Below the pieces are notes generated by a model. The model was not told the origin of the DNA. It did not search any database and saw only the letters and a list, made by a program, of their open reading frames with translations. A stretch of 64,000 nt of DNA, from the NCBI RefSeq assembly GCF_029854215.1, contig NZ_CP122961.1, positions 2,356,001-2,420,000 on the forward strand. Direction: 5' to 3'. A program made the position numbers and the translations under genes. Source of the stretch: Halomonas alkaliantarctica. GTDB taxonomy: Bacteria; Pseudomonadota; Gammaproteobacteria; Pseudomonadales; Halomonadaceae. Shown one piece after another: positions 1 through 11,498 of the stretch; position 1 is the stretch's first letter; the number at the start of each line of letters is the position of its first letter.

Positions 1-1074
<1,074 letters not shown>

Positions 1075-1099
1075 TTAGGTGGCCAAATTCACTATGCCA

Positions 1100-1537
1100 C
1101 TACATATCCACCGACCGTGAGAGCGCAGATTTATACCGGACCAGATCCTCTTTCAGCATAAGGGGAAGCTCTAAGCCCAGCAAATTGACTGTTTTATAGC
1201 GAGAGAAATCTATATTGAGCGGAACCCACGTCTCGCTGCCCGCATCAAAGATTCGCGGACCGTCAGCGCTACCTACCTCCACTTTAATGCCTGCATACTT
1301 GAACTGGACGTAGGTTAGGTCCCAGCCTTCCTCCTGACGGTGAGCGGCCGCCTTTAATACAAATTCCTGACCATCCTGAACCACTGACGAAAAGTGTTTG
1401 CCAGGGACGAAAAGGTCGAGGTCATTCAGGTTACCCTCAGAGCCATATCCCTTAGCAGCGAGTCCCCCACAGATCAGAAAAGGGATATTCCTATCTCTCA
1501 GTAACCCCACAATCCATTGGGCTGCTAAATGATGCAC
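1100..1537 (-). pseudogene. Nucleotidyltransferase-like cassette gene, 3' end replaced by the IS
   Basis: This is the third cassette from intI. The remaining 145 aa contain a nucleotidyltransferase signature, ICGGLAAKGYGSEGNLNDLD, near residues 21-40: a GG helix start followed by a D-x-D-like LNDLDLFV. Such small proteins resemble the nucleotidyltransferase half of AbiEii/MNT-type proteins, but the reaction cannot be assigned. The start is a GTG at 1537 preceded by a strong AAAGGAGG; the longer ATG frame begins inside attC. The protein stops abruptly after SRSVDM exactly where the IS3 element begins, so the natural C-terminus and this cassette's own attC are lost. Whether the shortened protein is active is unknown. 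Confidence 0.7.
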
Positions 1538-1552
1538 GCCTCCTCCTTTTGC

Positions 1553-1677
1553 GCATAACCCCCAATTAAGTAGTGAGCAACGCAAAAGCTAAGCCACTGC
1601 ATAGAACCTTAAACACTAAACTCACTGCAAACCCAGAGCGTCAAGCGTTGCGAATCTGCTTAAATTTTTTGTTAGCT
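1553..1677 (-). other. attC recombination site of the second cassette (VCR-like length, 125 bp)
   Basis: Read on the - strand, it runs from R'' AGCTAAC (1677-1671) to R' GTTATGC (1559-1553). TAAC pairs with GTTA at the ends. AATT[T]AAG pairs with CTTAATT leaving one unpaired T, and GCAACGC pairs with GCGTTGC further in. Nested stems with an extrahelical base in L'' are the hallmark of folded attC sites recognised by integron integrases. The length is like Vibrio cholerae repeats. It begins 7 bp after the stop of the SnoaL-like gene, the normal place. Confidence 0.82.
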
Positions 1678-1684
1678 GCGCGTT

Positions 1685-2065
1685 TTAATCTTGTACGATA
1701 TTTACCCACTTGGCTCGCCACTCTTGTGCTTCCATTGGATCTGGCCAAAACTCCTTTTGCTTACTAATTAATCCATTTTCAACGGTATGAAATGTAATAG
1801 CGCGTGCTTTTTGCACACTATCTGTAACTGAAACATCAGTGACAACCGTTGCGCCGTCACAAACTACCGAATGAATTTCAAACTCCCAAACAGCGTGGAC
1901 AGGGTAATGAGAATTGATAGAAGTAAAGTTGTCTCTGCCAATAATGAGCTCACCTGATTGAGGCCAGAAACCTTCAAAATCAGGACTAAGCCACTCACTC
2001 GCTTTGACAAAATCATTGGTTTTCATCGCATCCCAAAAAGCTAGGACGACTTCCTTTGAATCCAT
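1685..2065 (-). CDS. SnoaL/NTF2-like fold cassette protein
   Basis: A 126-aa protein, second cassette of the integron. The pattern is that of NTF2/SnoaL-like small proteins: an N-terminal helix pair (VVLAFWDAMKTNDFVKASEW), a PDFEGFWP segment, then curved beta strands rich in V/T and ending near KQKEFWPDP. Members of this fold range from isomerases and dehydratases to binding or stress proteins, so no reaction can be named. I start at ATG 2065 (MDSKEVV) because the upstream ATG in frame lies within the attC of the preceding cassette. No good Shine-Dalgarno is visible. It is expressed, if at all, from the integron promoter or by read-through from cassette 1. Confidence 0.72.
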   Translation of the reverse strand: MDSKEVVLAFWDAMKTNDFVKASEWLSPDFEGFWPQSGELIIGRDNFTSINSHYPVHAVWEFEIHSVVCDGATVVTDVSVTDSVQKARAITFHTVENGLISKQKEFWPDPMEAQEWRAKWVNIVQD

Positions 2066-2077
2066 TGTTTTCTCTGC

Positions 2078-2149
2078 CCCTAACGCCCGCATTTGCGGCT
2101 GGTTTGGAGCGCAGCGGAAAACCAGTCCGACAACATGCGTTTGTTATGT
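2078..2149 (-). other. attC recombination site of the first cassette (72 bp)
   Basis: On the - strand it runs from R'' ACATAAC (2149-2143) to R' GTTAGGG (2084-2078). The ends pair TAAC/GTTA. The L boxes pair as CGCAT[G]TTG with CAAATGCG, leaving one unpaired G. A central stem CTGGTTT/AAACCAG closes a 13-nt loop. This is a textbook attC architecture. It begins 3 bp after the stop of the first cassette gene, and the GTTAGGG end marks the junction with the second cassette. Confidence 0.92.
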
Positions 2150-2152
2150 GTT

Positions 2153-3097
2153 TTACGCGTGCTCAATTTCTTTCTTAAATTGTGATTTGTTAAAAACAGA
2201 CACATTAAATCCCCTAAAGATTGATGACTTATCTTTTACCTTATTGGACCAAGCATTGCCTACTACCAATAACGTATCTCCAGGCGAGATGATTTCTGAA
2301 AATTTCTCTTTGGCGAGTTGTAGTTTCGGGATAAATATAGTTTTTTCGTTATTGGAATCAAGTGATTGACTGTAGCATTGAAAACTCCACGGAAAGTATT
2401 TTGCATCTTTGTAGAAATTAACCTCTCCTTTAACAGTAAGGTTTACCGCAACTGGATGTGAAACACTTTCTTTGAGCAAACGATTGAAAAGTATTTGATA
2501 TCTTGTTTCGTCATAATAGAAATCATTCCAAGAAACGAAACCATTTTTGTATTGTATTTTTACAAGTTCTTTCAGCTCTTCGACATCTGCTGACTCTTGG
2601 ATTAAGGCTCTTAACTTGGCAATTCCTGCTGCAGACCGAAAATAGGAGGCTAATTGTTGCTCGGAACTAATGTAGTTCCTGCGTGTTGATAAATGCTTGC
2701 TCGTTTCGAAGTCACCGCCAGTCTCAACTAAATCCTGAGCCACCTTTTGTGCATCCATTAGAATATTCATTCTAAACAGATAGCTTCCATCATTTTGTCT
2801 CTCAAATATAGGGTTGGTATCTTCTACTGAGCTGGACTCTGCGACTAAAAGGTCAACAGCTCCTTTTACTGTGTAACTGCATTCATTACTATGTTCAGCC
2901 TCCTGCCACAACTTTAAGTACGCAGCCACAGTTCTACTAGAAGATTTTCGGGTATAGGAGGATACATACTGAACATCAGTTCCACAGTATTTGCAATTGA
3001 GGTTTCCATTGTCTGACTTACTTAATTTGGAAATATGAAAGATCCTATCTCCGCAGTCATTTTTTTTTGCGGAATCCATTTTAATGCCTTTCCCCAA
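2153..3097 (-). CDS. Integron cassette protein with Cys/His zinc-binding-like N-terminus, function unknown
   Basis: A 314-aa protein, the cassette next to attI and so the one best placed for expression. Residues about 29-78 carry CKYCG and later AEHSNEC, a CxxC...HxxxxC pattern like a small zinc-binding module; a similar arrangement is found in CoiA-like N-termini, which is only an analogy. The middle is helical and charged. The last 100 residues look beta-rich (GEVNFYKD, GDTLLVVGNAW), perhaps an OB-like fold, which is inference. The start is a TTG at 3097 with AAGGAG 7 nt upstream; an ATG at 3079 with AAAGG upstream is an alternative. Base composition is clearly more AT-rich than the housekeeping genes downstream, as expected of a captured cassette. 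I do not recognise the family. Confidence 0.75.
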   Translation of the reverse strand: MGKGIKMDSAKKNDCGDRIFHISKLSKSDNGNLNCKYCGTDVQYVSSYTRKSSSRTVAAYLKLWQEAEHSNECSYTVKGAVDLLVAESSSVEDTNPIFERQNDGSYLFRMNILMDAQKVAQDLVETGGDFETSKHLSTRRNYISSEQQLASYFRSAAGIAKLRALIQESADVEELKELVKIQYKNGFVSWNDFYYDETRYQILFNRLLKESVSHPVAVNLTVKGEVNFYKDAKYFPWSFQCYSQSLDSNNEKTIFIPKLQLAKEKFSEIISPGDTLLVVGNAWSNKVKDKSSIFRGFNVSVFNKSQFKKEIEHA

Positions 3098-3122
3098 TTG
3101 GTATCTCCTTACTTATTTAGAC

Positions 3123-3190
3123 ACATAACAGTTTATTAGTGCGCATGCGCGTTTTTCTGGAAGGCTCAATCCTGCCAAAAACTGCCAACC
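3123..3190 (-). other. Putative attI site and first cassette junction
   Basis: On the - strand GTTATGT (3129-3123) is the crossover-type heptamer just ahead of the first cassette gene's ribosome binding site, as expected where a cassette joins attI. The limits of attI are approximate. No experimentally defined attI resembles this closely enough for me to mark integrase-binding sites with confidence. Confidence 0.55.
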
Positions 3191-3393
3191 AGTTGATTAA
3201 ACTGGAAAATAATCAATACCCATACAAAACTCGCTAGAAAAATGCGCATGCGCGTAATCACTTTAAGTCATCTTTACAAATTGCACATAAACATACAATT
3301 TAATTTATCAACTTATTGTTATTTAAAGGCTTTATTAAGACACAGCTGCAAATTTGAGCGCTTACTCCGCTAACGATATAGAAAAACGCGCAT
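3145..3393. repeat. Three copies of a 14-bp motif AGAAAAAYGCGCAT between the cassettes and intI
   Basis: Copies occur at 3145-3158 (- strand, Y=C), 3236-3249 (+ strand, Y=T) and 3380-3393 (+ strand, Y=C). The first two continue into GCGC, giving the palindrome GCGCATGCGC, and face each other as an inverted pair about 100 bp apart. The surrounding 3130-3455 stretch is otherwise AT-rich and has no gene. It should contain attI, the cassette promoter Pc and the intI promoter, but I could not place a convincing Pc. Confidence 0.7.
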
Positions 3394-3416
3394 TGCAGAT
3401 TAAGAATACCTGATTA

Positions 3417-3436
3417 TACTGGCTTTATATACAGCA
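3417..3436 (+). promoter_or_regulatory. LexA-box-like site ahead of intI
   Basis: TACTGGCTTTATATACAGCA matches the gammaproteobacterial LexA operator TACTG-N10-CAGTA in both half-sites except at the CTGT position (CTGG here) and the outer T near the 3' end. It ends 19 bp before the intI ATG. LexA control of integron integrases, linking cassette shuffling to the SOS response, is established for several integrons, and the position fits. Confidence 0.7.
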
Positions 3437-3455
3437 ATTGAGAGGACTTCCCCAA

Positions 3456-4417
3456 ATGGCCAGTAGCCCTTTCCTAAATGAGGTTCGCACATCTATTCGC
3501 GTCCGTGGCATGAGCATTCGGACTGAGAAAACATACATTTACTGGATTCGCTTTTTTATTCGATACAACCATTGCCGTCATCCAACTGAAATGGGGGCAG
3601 CCGAAGTTGTGGGCTTCCTCGGTCACCTGGCCACTGAACGCAATGTCGCTGTCAACACCCAACGTATAGCGTTGAACGCGCTGGCATATTTGTATAACCA
3701 ATTCCTGAAACAGCCATTGGGTGATCTTGAATTCAAGCATGCCTCCAAGCCACAACGGTTGCCTGAAGTGCTCATGGCGGCTGAAGTCGCTAGTATCCTC
3801 AAGGAGATGAGCGGTAGAGATAAACTAATTTTTTCGCTTCTTACGGTTCTGGCCTTCGAATTACTGAGTGTCTGCGCTTAAGGGTAAAAGACATTGATTA
3901 CTCCCGTGGATCAATAACGGTGAGAGATGGTAAAGGTGCAAAAGACAGAGTGACCATCTTTAGCCCGTCCCTTTATGAAAGCACGCGCGATATCATCAGC
4001 AATGCGTTAGCACTACAAGAACGAGACAACCAGGACAGTATTGGTCCTTCTATTCCAGGTGTTTTGGCAAAAAAATACCCTTCTGCTTACCGGCAGCATG
4101 CATGGATGTATTTGTTTCCATCTAGCAGCATTTCTCGCCATCCCGTTACTGGCGTGATGTGTCGCCACCATTTGCATGATTCTGTACCCAGGAAGGCGTT
4201 AAAAAAAGCCGTGGCGGCTGCAAAATTGACTAATAAGCGGATCTCTTGCCATACATTTCGTCATAGCTTTGCTACCGAGCTACTTAGAAACGGTAGGGAT
4301 ATTCGAACGGTTCAAGAGTTACTTGGGCATTCTGATGTATCTACCACACAGATTTATACCCATGTGCTTGGACAACATTTTGCGGGCTTAACAAGCCCTC
4401 TGGATGCTATAACTTAG
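3456..4417 (+). pseudogene. intI: Integron integrase IntI (tyrosine recombinase), broken by a one-base deletion
   Basis: Restoring one base gives a protein of about 320 aa, normal for IntI. The N-terminal SAM-like core-binding domain starts MASSPFLNEVRTSIRVRGMS. The catalytic domain has the box II signature [12 protein letters not shown] and [16 protein letters not shown] with the nucleophilic Tyr. Between them lies the IntI-specific extra helix ([17 protein letters not shown]), which separates integron integrases from other Xer-like enzymes. Near 3852 the frame slips: one extra G would give [16 protein letters not shown], which includes the first catalytic Arg. Instead the frame runs to a stop at 3881, and the C-terminal part is open again to 4417. 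ATG 3456 has GAGAGGA upstream. The cassettes lie divergently on the other side, as in chromosomal integrons. Confidence 0.93.
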
Positions 4418-4814
4418 TTACTAAGCATTTACTCTAACCACGCTACCGCCACGGCGCACCTGGGTTACGTTAAAACGCTCCAATCGCAACCGTGTTTGAC
4501 TCATTAACATACCTTATTGATAAATTTAGCTTAGGTCCCGTGTCGGTGCGAAAAGTGAGTTGTCTTTTAGTTGAATAGCAACATTAGTGGCGCTGCGAGA
4601 TGTTTTCGCGGGTGCCTCATCGCTCGTTCCTCGCATATTCGTTACCACGCGATAGAAGGTTGCTTTCTTACATTTCAGTAACACCGCCAGCATTGCGGCT
4701 TAATCTTCGCGCGATGGAGCGCCCTCCCACAAGGTTGACGGTCTGATGCTCTGTTGCCACTGGCCTTCCTCCGCAAATCCGATTAGCCTGCTAATTCACT
4801 ATTAAGGGTTTGGC
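4418..4814. other. Gene-poor gap after intI
   Basis: About 400 bp between the integrase and the next intact gene. It contains no attC-like structure or terminator that I can see. On the - strand there is a 27-codon frame at 4421-4504 (starting MSQTRLRLERF, with AAGG upstream) and the degenerate frame listed separately. It is probably the scarred outer edge of the integron. Confidence 0.5.
4526..4790 (-). pseudogene. Possible remnant of a small unknown gene
   Basis: On the - strand an open stretch of nearly 90 codons is interrupted by a single TAA about one third of the way in. The part after the stop could start at ATG 4693 (MLAVLLKCKKATFYRVV) and would give 55 aa. The part before it reads sensibly (EEGQWQQSIRPSTLWEGAP). 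The composition looks protein-like, but I recognise no family, and an open frame of this size could arise by chance. Confidence 0.3.
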
Positions 4815-6128
4815 ATGCAAGAGACAACTCCTCGGCAACGCCTGGCGGGCGTGCTGATTCTGCTTGGATTGATCGCACAGATTATTGGCTTTACCGGCTG
4901 GTTGAGCACCGCGCATGCGGTGAGCTATTTGCTGTGGGCGGCGGTTGTATTGCTGTGGCGAGATATTCCTAAACGTTCGCGTATTCAGGCGGGCGTCCTC
5001 ATTGCGCTAGGCGTTGGCATGCTGCTAGTAGCGCGGTTTGTATATGACGCTGAGGTGGATTGGCCCGCGATGTTGCAGGGCAATTCGTTTGTGGCGGCCA
5101 TGCTGGTGGGCGTTAGCTTTATTTCGCTGATTGGTAAGCAAGGTAACAAGGGTGCGACGGGAAGCCGAGTGACTGGGGCTGGTGGTGTACTGCGCACCTG
5201 GTTGGGAGTGCACTTCCTGGGTACGATTTTGAATCTGTCTACCGTATTTATGGTGGGCGATAAGCTGGCTCGGCGGGGGCCGCTGACGACGCCACAACTG
5301 TTAGCGCTCAACCGAGGGCTTTCCAGCGCGGCGCTGTGGTCGCCGTTTTTTGCTTCCATGGGCGTTGTGATCGCACTGGTGCCGGAGGTTGAGTATGCTC
5401 AAATTGCCGTGGTGGGCTTTCCCATGGCGATGCTGTCGGGGCTGTTAACCACGCTGGAACTTAGGCGCCGATTTGACCTCAGCGAAGTGGATGGCTATTC
5501 ACTGGCGCCACGCAGCCTGTTTATGCCGGTGGGTATGGCAGCGTTGGTGATGCTGTTTCACTTTGTGCTCACCCCTGCCCTTACGATTGTCAGCATTATC
5601 ACTTTTCTACTGCCCAGCGTGGCGGTATTGAGCAACCTAACCCATGGGCCCCGCTTTACTATGCACCGCCTTCGCCAGCACACCACCACGCGGCTGCCCG
5701 CAATGCGTGGGGAGGTTTCGCTGTTTTTAGCGGCAGGGCTATTAACGATTGGCCTTTCGACGCTGGTCACGGCAGCGGCTGGCAGCGACTGGACGCTGTT
5801 CACCCGTTTTGGCGCGCCCCAGGCAATGCTTAGCTTTGCGGCCATTACGTTGAGCGCACTGGCAGGTTTGCATCCAATTATTGGCGTGTCGGTGCTAGCG
5901 TCAATACTTAACTTGCAGAACGGCGAGCAGACCGTGTTTGCATTTGTGGCATTAACGTCGTGGGCAGTGGGCACCAGTGTGGGCCCACTTTCAGGAATCA
6001 ACCTCTCGCTGCAGGGGCGCTACGGGGTAAGCGGTTACCGCATGATGAAAAACAACCTGTTCTATGCAGCGATAATGAGCCTGCTTTCGCTGGGGGCGAT
6101 CGCAGGCGTCAGTTATCTGGCAGGTTAA
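4815..6128 (+). CDS. Multi-pass inner-membrane protein, unknown transporter-like family
   Basis: A 437-aa, very hydrophobic protein with roughly a dozen membrane segments and short loops. Notable charged or polar loops are GDKLARRGPLTTPQLLALN near residue 150 and a Gly/Ser-rich stretch SWAVGTSVGPLSGINLSLQG near residue 385. Two inverted halves separated by a cytoplasmic HRLRQHTTTRLPAMRGE loop suggest an ion-transporter-like (IT superfamily) architecture, which is inference. ATG 4815 has AAGGG at a good distance. It is the first intact gene after the integron and is convergent with the DUF1451 gene, so probably a single transcription unit. Substrate unknown. Confidence 0.7.
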   Translation: MQETTPRQRLAGVLILLGLIAQIIGFTGWLSTAHAVSYLLWAAVVLLWRDIPKRSRIQAGVLIALGVGMLLVARFVYDAEVDWPAMLQGNSFVAAMLVGVSFISLIGKQGNKGATGSRVTGAGGVLRTWLGVHFLGTILNLSTVFMVGDKLARRGPLTTPQLLALNRGLSSAALWSPFFASMGVVIALVPEVEYAQIAVVGFPMAMLSGLLTTLELRRRFDLSEVDGYSLAPRSLFMPVGMAALVMLFHFVLTPALTIVSIITFLLPSVAVLSNLTHGPRFTMHRLRQHTTTRLPAMRGEVSLFLAAGLLTIGLSTLVTAAAGSDWTLFTRFGAPQAMLSFAAITLSALAGLHPIIGVSVLASILNLQNGEQTVFAFVALTSWAVGTSVGPLSGINLSLQGRYGVSGYRMMKNNLFYAAIMSLLSLGAIAGVSYLAG

Positions 6129-6155
6129 ACCGCCTGGGCAGTACTCTGGTTAGGC

Positions 6156-6677
6156 TCAGGTCTCGACAATCTTGTTGGGGAACCGGTAGAAGTAACGATG
6201 GCCACACTGATGGCAAGGTTCCAAGCGCGCAACGTTAGGCAGCATTACCTGGGCATCGCAGTGAGTGCACGCCATCAGCCCCGGCGCAGCCATCTCGCCT
6301 TCACAGTAGTCGGCGCGAGCTGCTTCTAAATCTTCGTCAAAACGTTCGCGGTCGACCACGCTGCGGTCGGCAATCGAAAGCAGCGACTCCGCCACACGCC
6401 GGGAAAGGCCGTCAATATCGATGCCCAGCCAGCTGGCCACCTGCTTGCCGGTATCTGCCATGTAGTAGCGCATGTCCTTCAGGTCACGCTCGACCCAGGC
6501 GCGCAGCAGGGCTAGCTCGTCTTTGGTGTACTCCTCTAGCTCCGATTCAAACTCGACCGCGTCGTCCAAATCCTTCTGCAAATTTTCCCAGGTGAGCTCG
6601 TTGGCGCCCCCCTGCATCCGCTCTAGCAAGCGCTCGTAGCCTTCGCGTAGGCGATTGTCATTCTGCTGTTCACTCAT
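6156..6677 (-). CDS. ybeL: DUF1451 (YbeL-like) zinc-ribbon protein
   Basis: A 173-aa cytosolic protein. The first 120 residues are acidic and predicted helical (LREGYERLLERM, LEEYTKDELALLRAWVERDL). The last 40 form a zinc ribbon with two CxxC knuckles, CTHCD and CHQCG. This matches E. coli YbeL in size and layout. The divergent placement beside leuS is the same as in E. coli and supports the call. Its function is not known. ATG 6677 has a GAGAAGC sequence upstream. The 160 bp shared with leuS should hold both promoters. Confidence 0.87.
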   Translation of the reverse strand: MSEQQNDNRLREGYERLLERMQGGANELTWENLQKDLDDAVEFESELEEYTKDELALLRAWVERDLKDMRYYMADTGKQVASWLGIDIDGLSRRVAESLLSIADRSVVDRERFDEDLEAARADYCEGEMAAPGLMACTHCDAQVMLPNVARLEPCHQCGHRYFYRFPNKIVET

Positions 6678-6748
6678 GGTGCTTCTCCTTTTGTCGACGC
6701 GTGCAGTTACCTATCATCGGCTTACCGTTCAAGGATACACCTGCATAG

Positions 6749-9911
<3,163 letters not shown>

Positions 9912-9915
<4 letters not shown>

Positions 9916-10979
9916 AGGTATTTGCTGATCAGCTACCCGCTGCGTTGGCAAAAAAGCTTCCCCGCGTGGTGATTGTAGCCGGTGATGAACCCTTACAGCA
10001 TCGCGACGCCTGCGATGCGGTAAGAGCCGCAGCTCGCCAGGCGGGTGTTGAAGAGCGCGAAGTACTCGATGTCGAGCCCAACTTTGCTTGGGGTCGATTG
10101 ATGGAAATGTCGAGTAACCTCTCGCTGTTTGCGACCAGCAAGCTAATGGAGTTGCGCTTAGGCAATCACAAGCTAGGCCAAGAAGGCAGTAAAGCGTTAG
10201 CGCAGTATGCCGAAACCCTGGATAACAGCGATGATGTTCTGCTCATTGGCATGGGCAAGCTAGATGCCAAGCAGCAAAAAAGCGCCTGGTTTAAAACACT
10301 GGATAAGCACGGCTTGTTTGTACCGGTTTGGCCGGTGGATGCCTCCCGCTTAGGTTATTGGCTGCGTGACCGCGCCTCGCTGCACGGCTTACAAATTGAC
10401 TTGGAAGCCGCTCGCCTGCTGGGTGAGCGCACCGAAGGCAATTTACTGGCCGCTGACCAAGAGTTGCAAAAGCTGGCATTAATCCACCCCCAAGGCACCC
10501 GCCTGAACGTTGAGAGCATTGCCCAAGGGGTTGAAGACAGCACACGCTTTGATGTTTTCAATTTGGCCGATGCCTGCTTGAAAGGCGAGCCCAGCCGCGC
10601 TTCGCGCATTGTTAATGGCCTACGCAGCGAAGGCGTTGAGGCGCCTATTGTGCTATGGGCGCTTAGCCGAGAGCTACGCACCCTACTCTCGTTACATCAG
10701 CACCTGGATCAAGGGCAGAGCTTTGAGCATGCCTGCAAAACCCAAAAGCCGATGATTTTTGATAAGCGCCGCCCTGCTTACCAGAAAGCGATTGGTCGCC
10801 TTCCCATGAAGCGGCTGCATAAACTGCTGTTAATGGCCCAACGTCTGGATTTAGCCGTTAAGGGCGCGGCGGCAGTACCACTATGGCCAGGACTACACGA
10901 TTTAGCCATGACCATGGCCGGTGGCCGAGGATTGCTCTCTGAATCGGCCTGGACCTATCGCATTAGTGCAAATAATTAG
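9912..10979 (+). CDS. holA: DNA polymerase III delta subunit
   Basis: A 355-aa clamp-loader subunit that opens the beta sliding clamp. The N-terminal AAA+-like domain has the degenerate nucleotide-binding start RVVIVAGDEPLQHRDACDAV near residue 19. The sequence FDVFNLADACLKG near 214 and the C-terminal collar-domain helices are typical of HolA. The start is the GTG at 9912, which overlaps the lptE stop; no upstream alternative is available without a larger overlap. In E. coli nadD follows here, but in this genome nadD lies about 36 kb further on. Confidence 0.96.
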
Positions 10980-11083
10980 CACTTTGCACATTACCCTTAA
11001 AAAATGTTCCGTTTGTTTCTATACTATTGATTCAAGCTAAAAAAAGCTTGTGCCAACCCGACTAGTCTATAAGGAAGAAGACG

Positions 11084-11488
11084 ATGAAAACATTGCGTGC
11101 TTACCTCTCCACCCTGCTAATTGCGGCGCTCGTAATTACCAGCCTACCGGTTGCAGCGGCCCCTACCACTCCCCAATCAATGGATTTAGTCTCTACCCAA
11201 TCTGTTTTATCAGCTGATCGTGCTGGCGCTGACCGTGAGCGTATTAATGAGATTCTGGCGCGCGCCGACGTGCAAGATCAGCTGCTAAAACAGGGTGTTG
11301 ACCTGGACGAAGTAGATGCCCGCGTTGCTGCCTTAAGTGATTCTGAAGCACAGCAAATGGCTGAACAGCTTGAGATGATGCCTGCCGGCGCCGGTGGTGG
11401 CGTTATCGGTGCGCTTTTTGCCGTCTTTATCATTCTGTTGATTACCGATATCCTCGGCCTGACCGACGTTTACCCGTTTACGCGTTGA
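11084..11488 (+). CDS. PA2779-family small membrane protein
   Basis: A 134-aa protein with an N-terminal signal or membrane segment (about residues 5-26, ending VAAAP), a helical charged middle (ADRERINEILARADVQDQLL and QGVDLDEVDARVAALSD), and a C-terminal membrane segment after a Gly patch (AGAGGGVIGALFAVFIILL). This is the layout of the PA2779 family, which is found beside PA2778-family peptidases as here. Function unknown. A good AAGGAAGAAG precedes ATG 11084. The gap from holA is about 100 bp and includes a CAAGCT/AGCTTG inverted repeat at 11033-11050. Confidence 0.8.
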   Translation: MKTLRAYLSTLLIAALVITSLPVAAAPTTPQSMDLVSTQSVLSADRAGADRERINEILARADVQDQLLKQGVDLDEVDARVAALSDSEAQQMAEQLEMMPAGAGGGVIGALFAVFIILLITDILGLTDVYPFTR

Positions 11489-11498
11489 TAGGCATCTC

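Noticed and set aside
2004..2369. A 121-aa + strand frame across the cassette region
   Set aside because: It runs antisense over an attC site and two cassette genes, has no ribosome binding site, and its composition is not protein-like.
3438..3881. Separate short integrase gene ending at 3881 and a second one starting at 3920
   Set aside because: The two frames join into one conserved IntI after restoring one base, so they are one broken gene.
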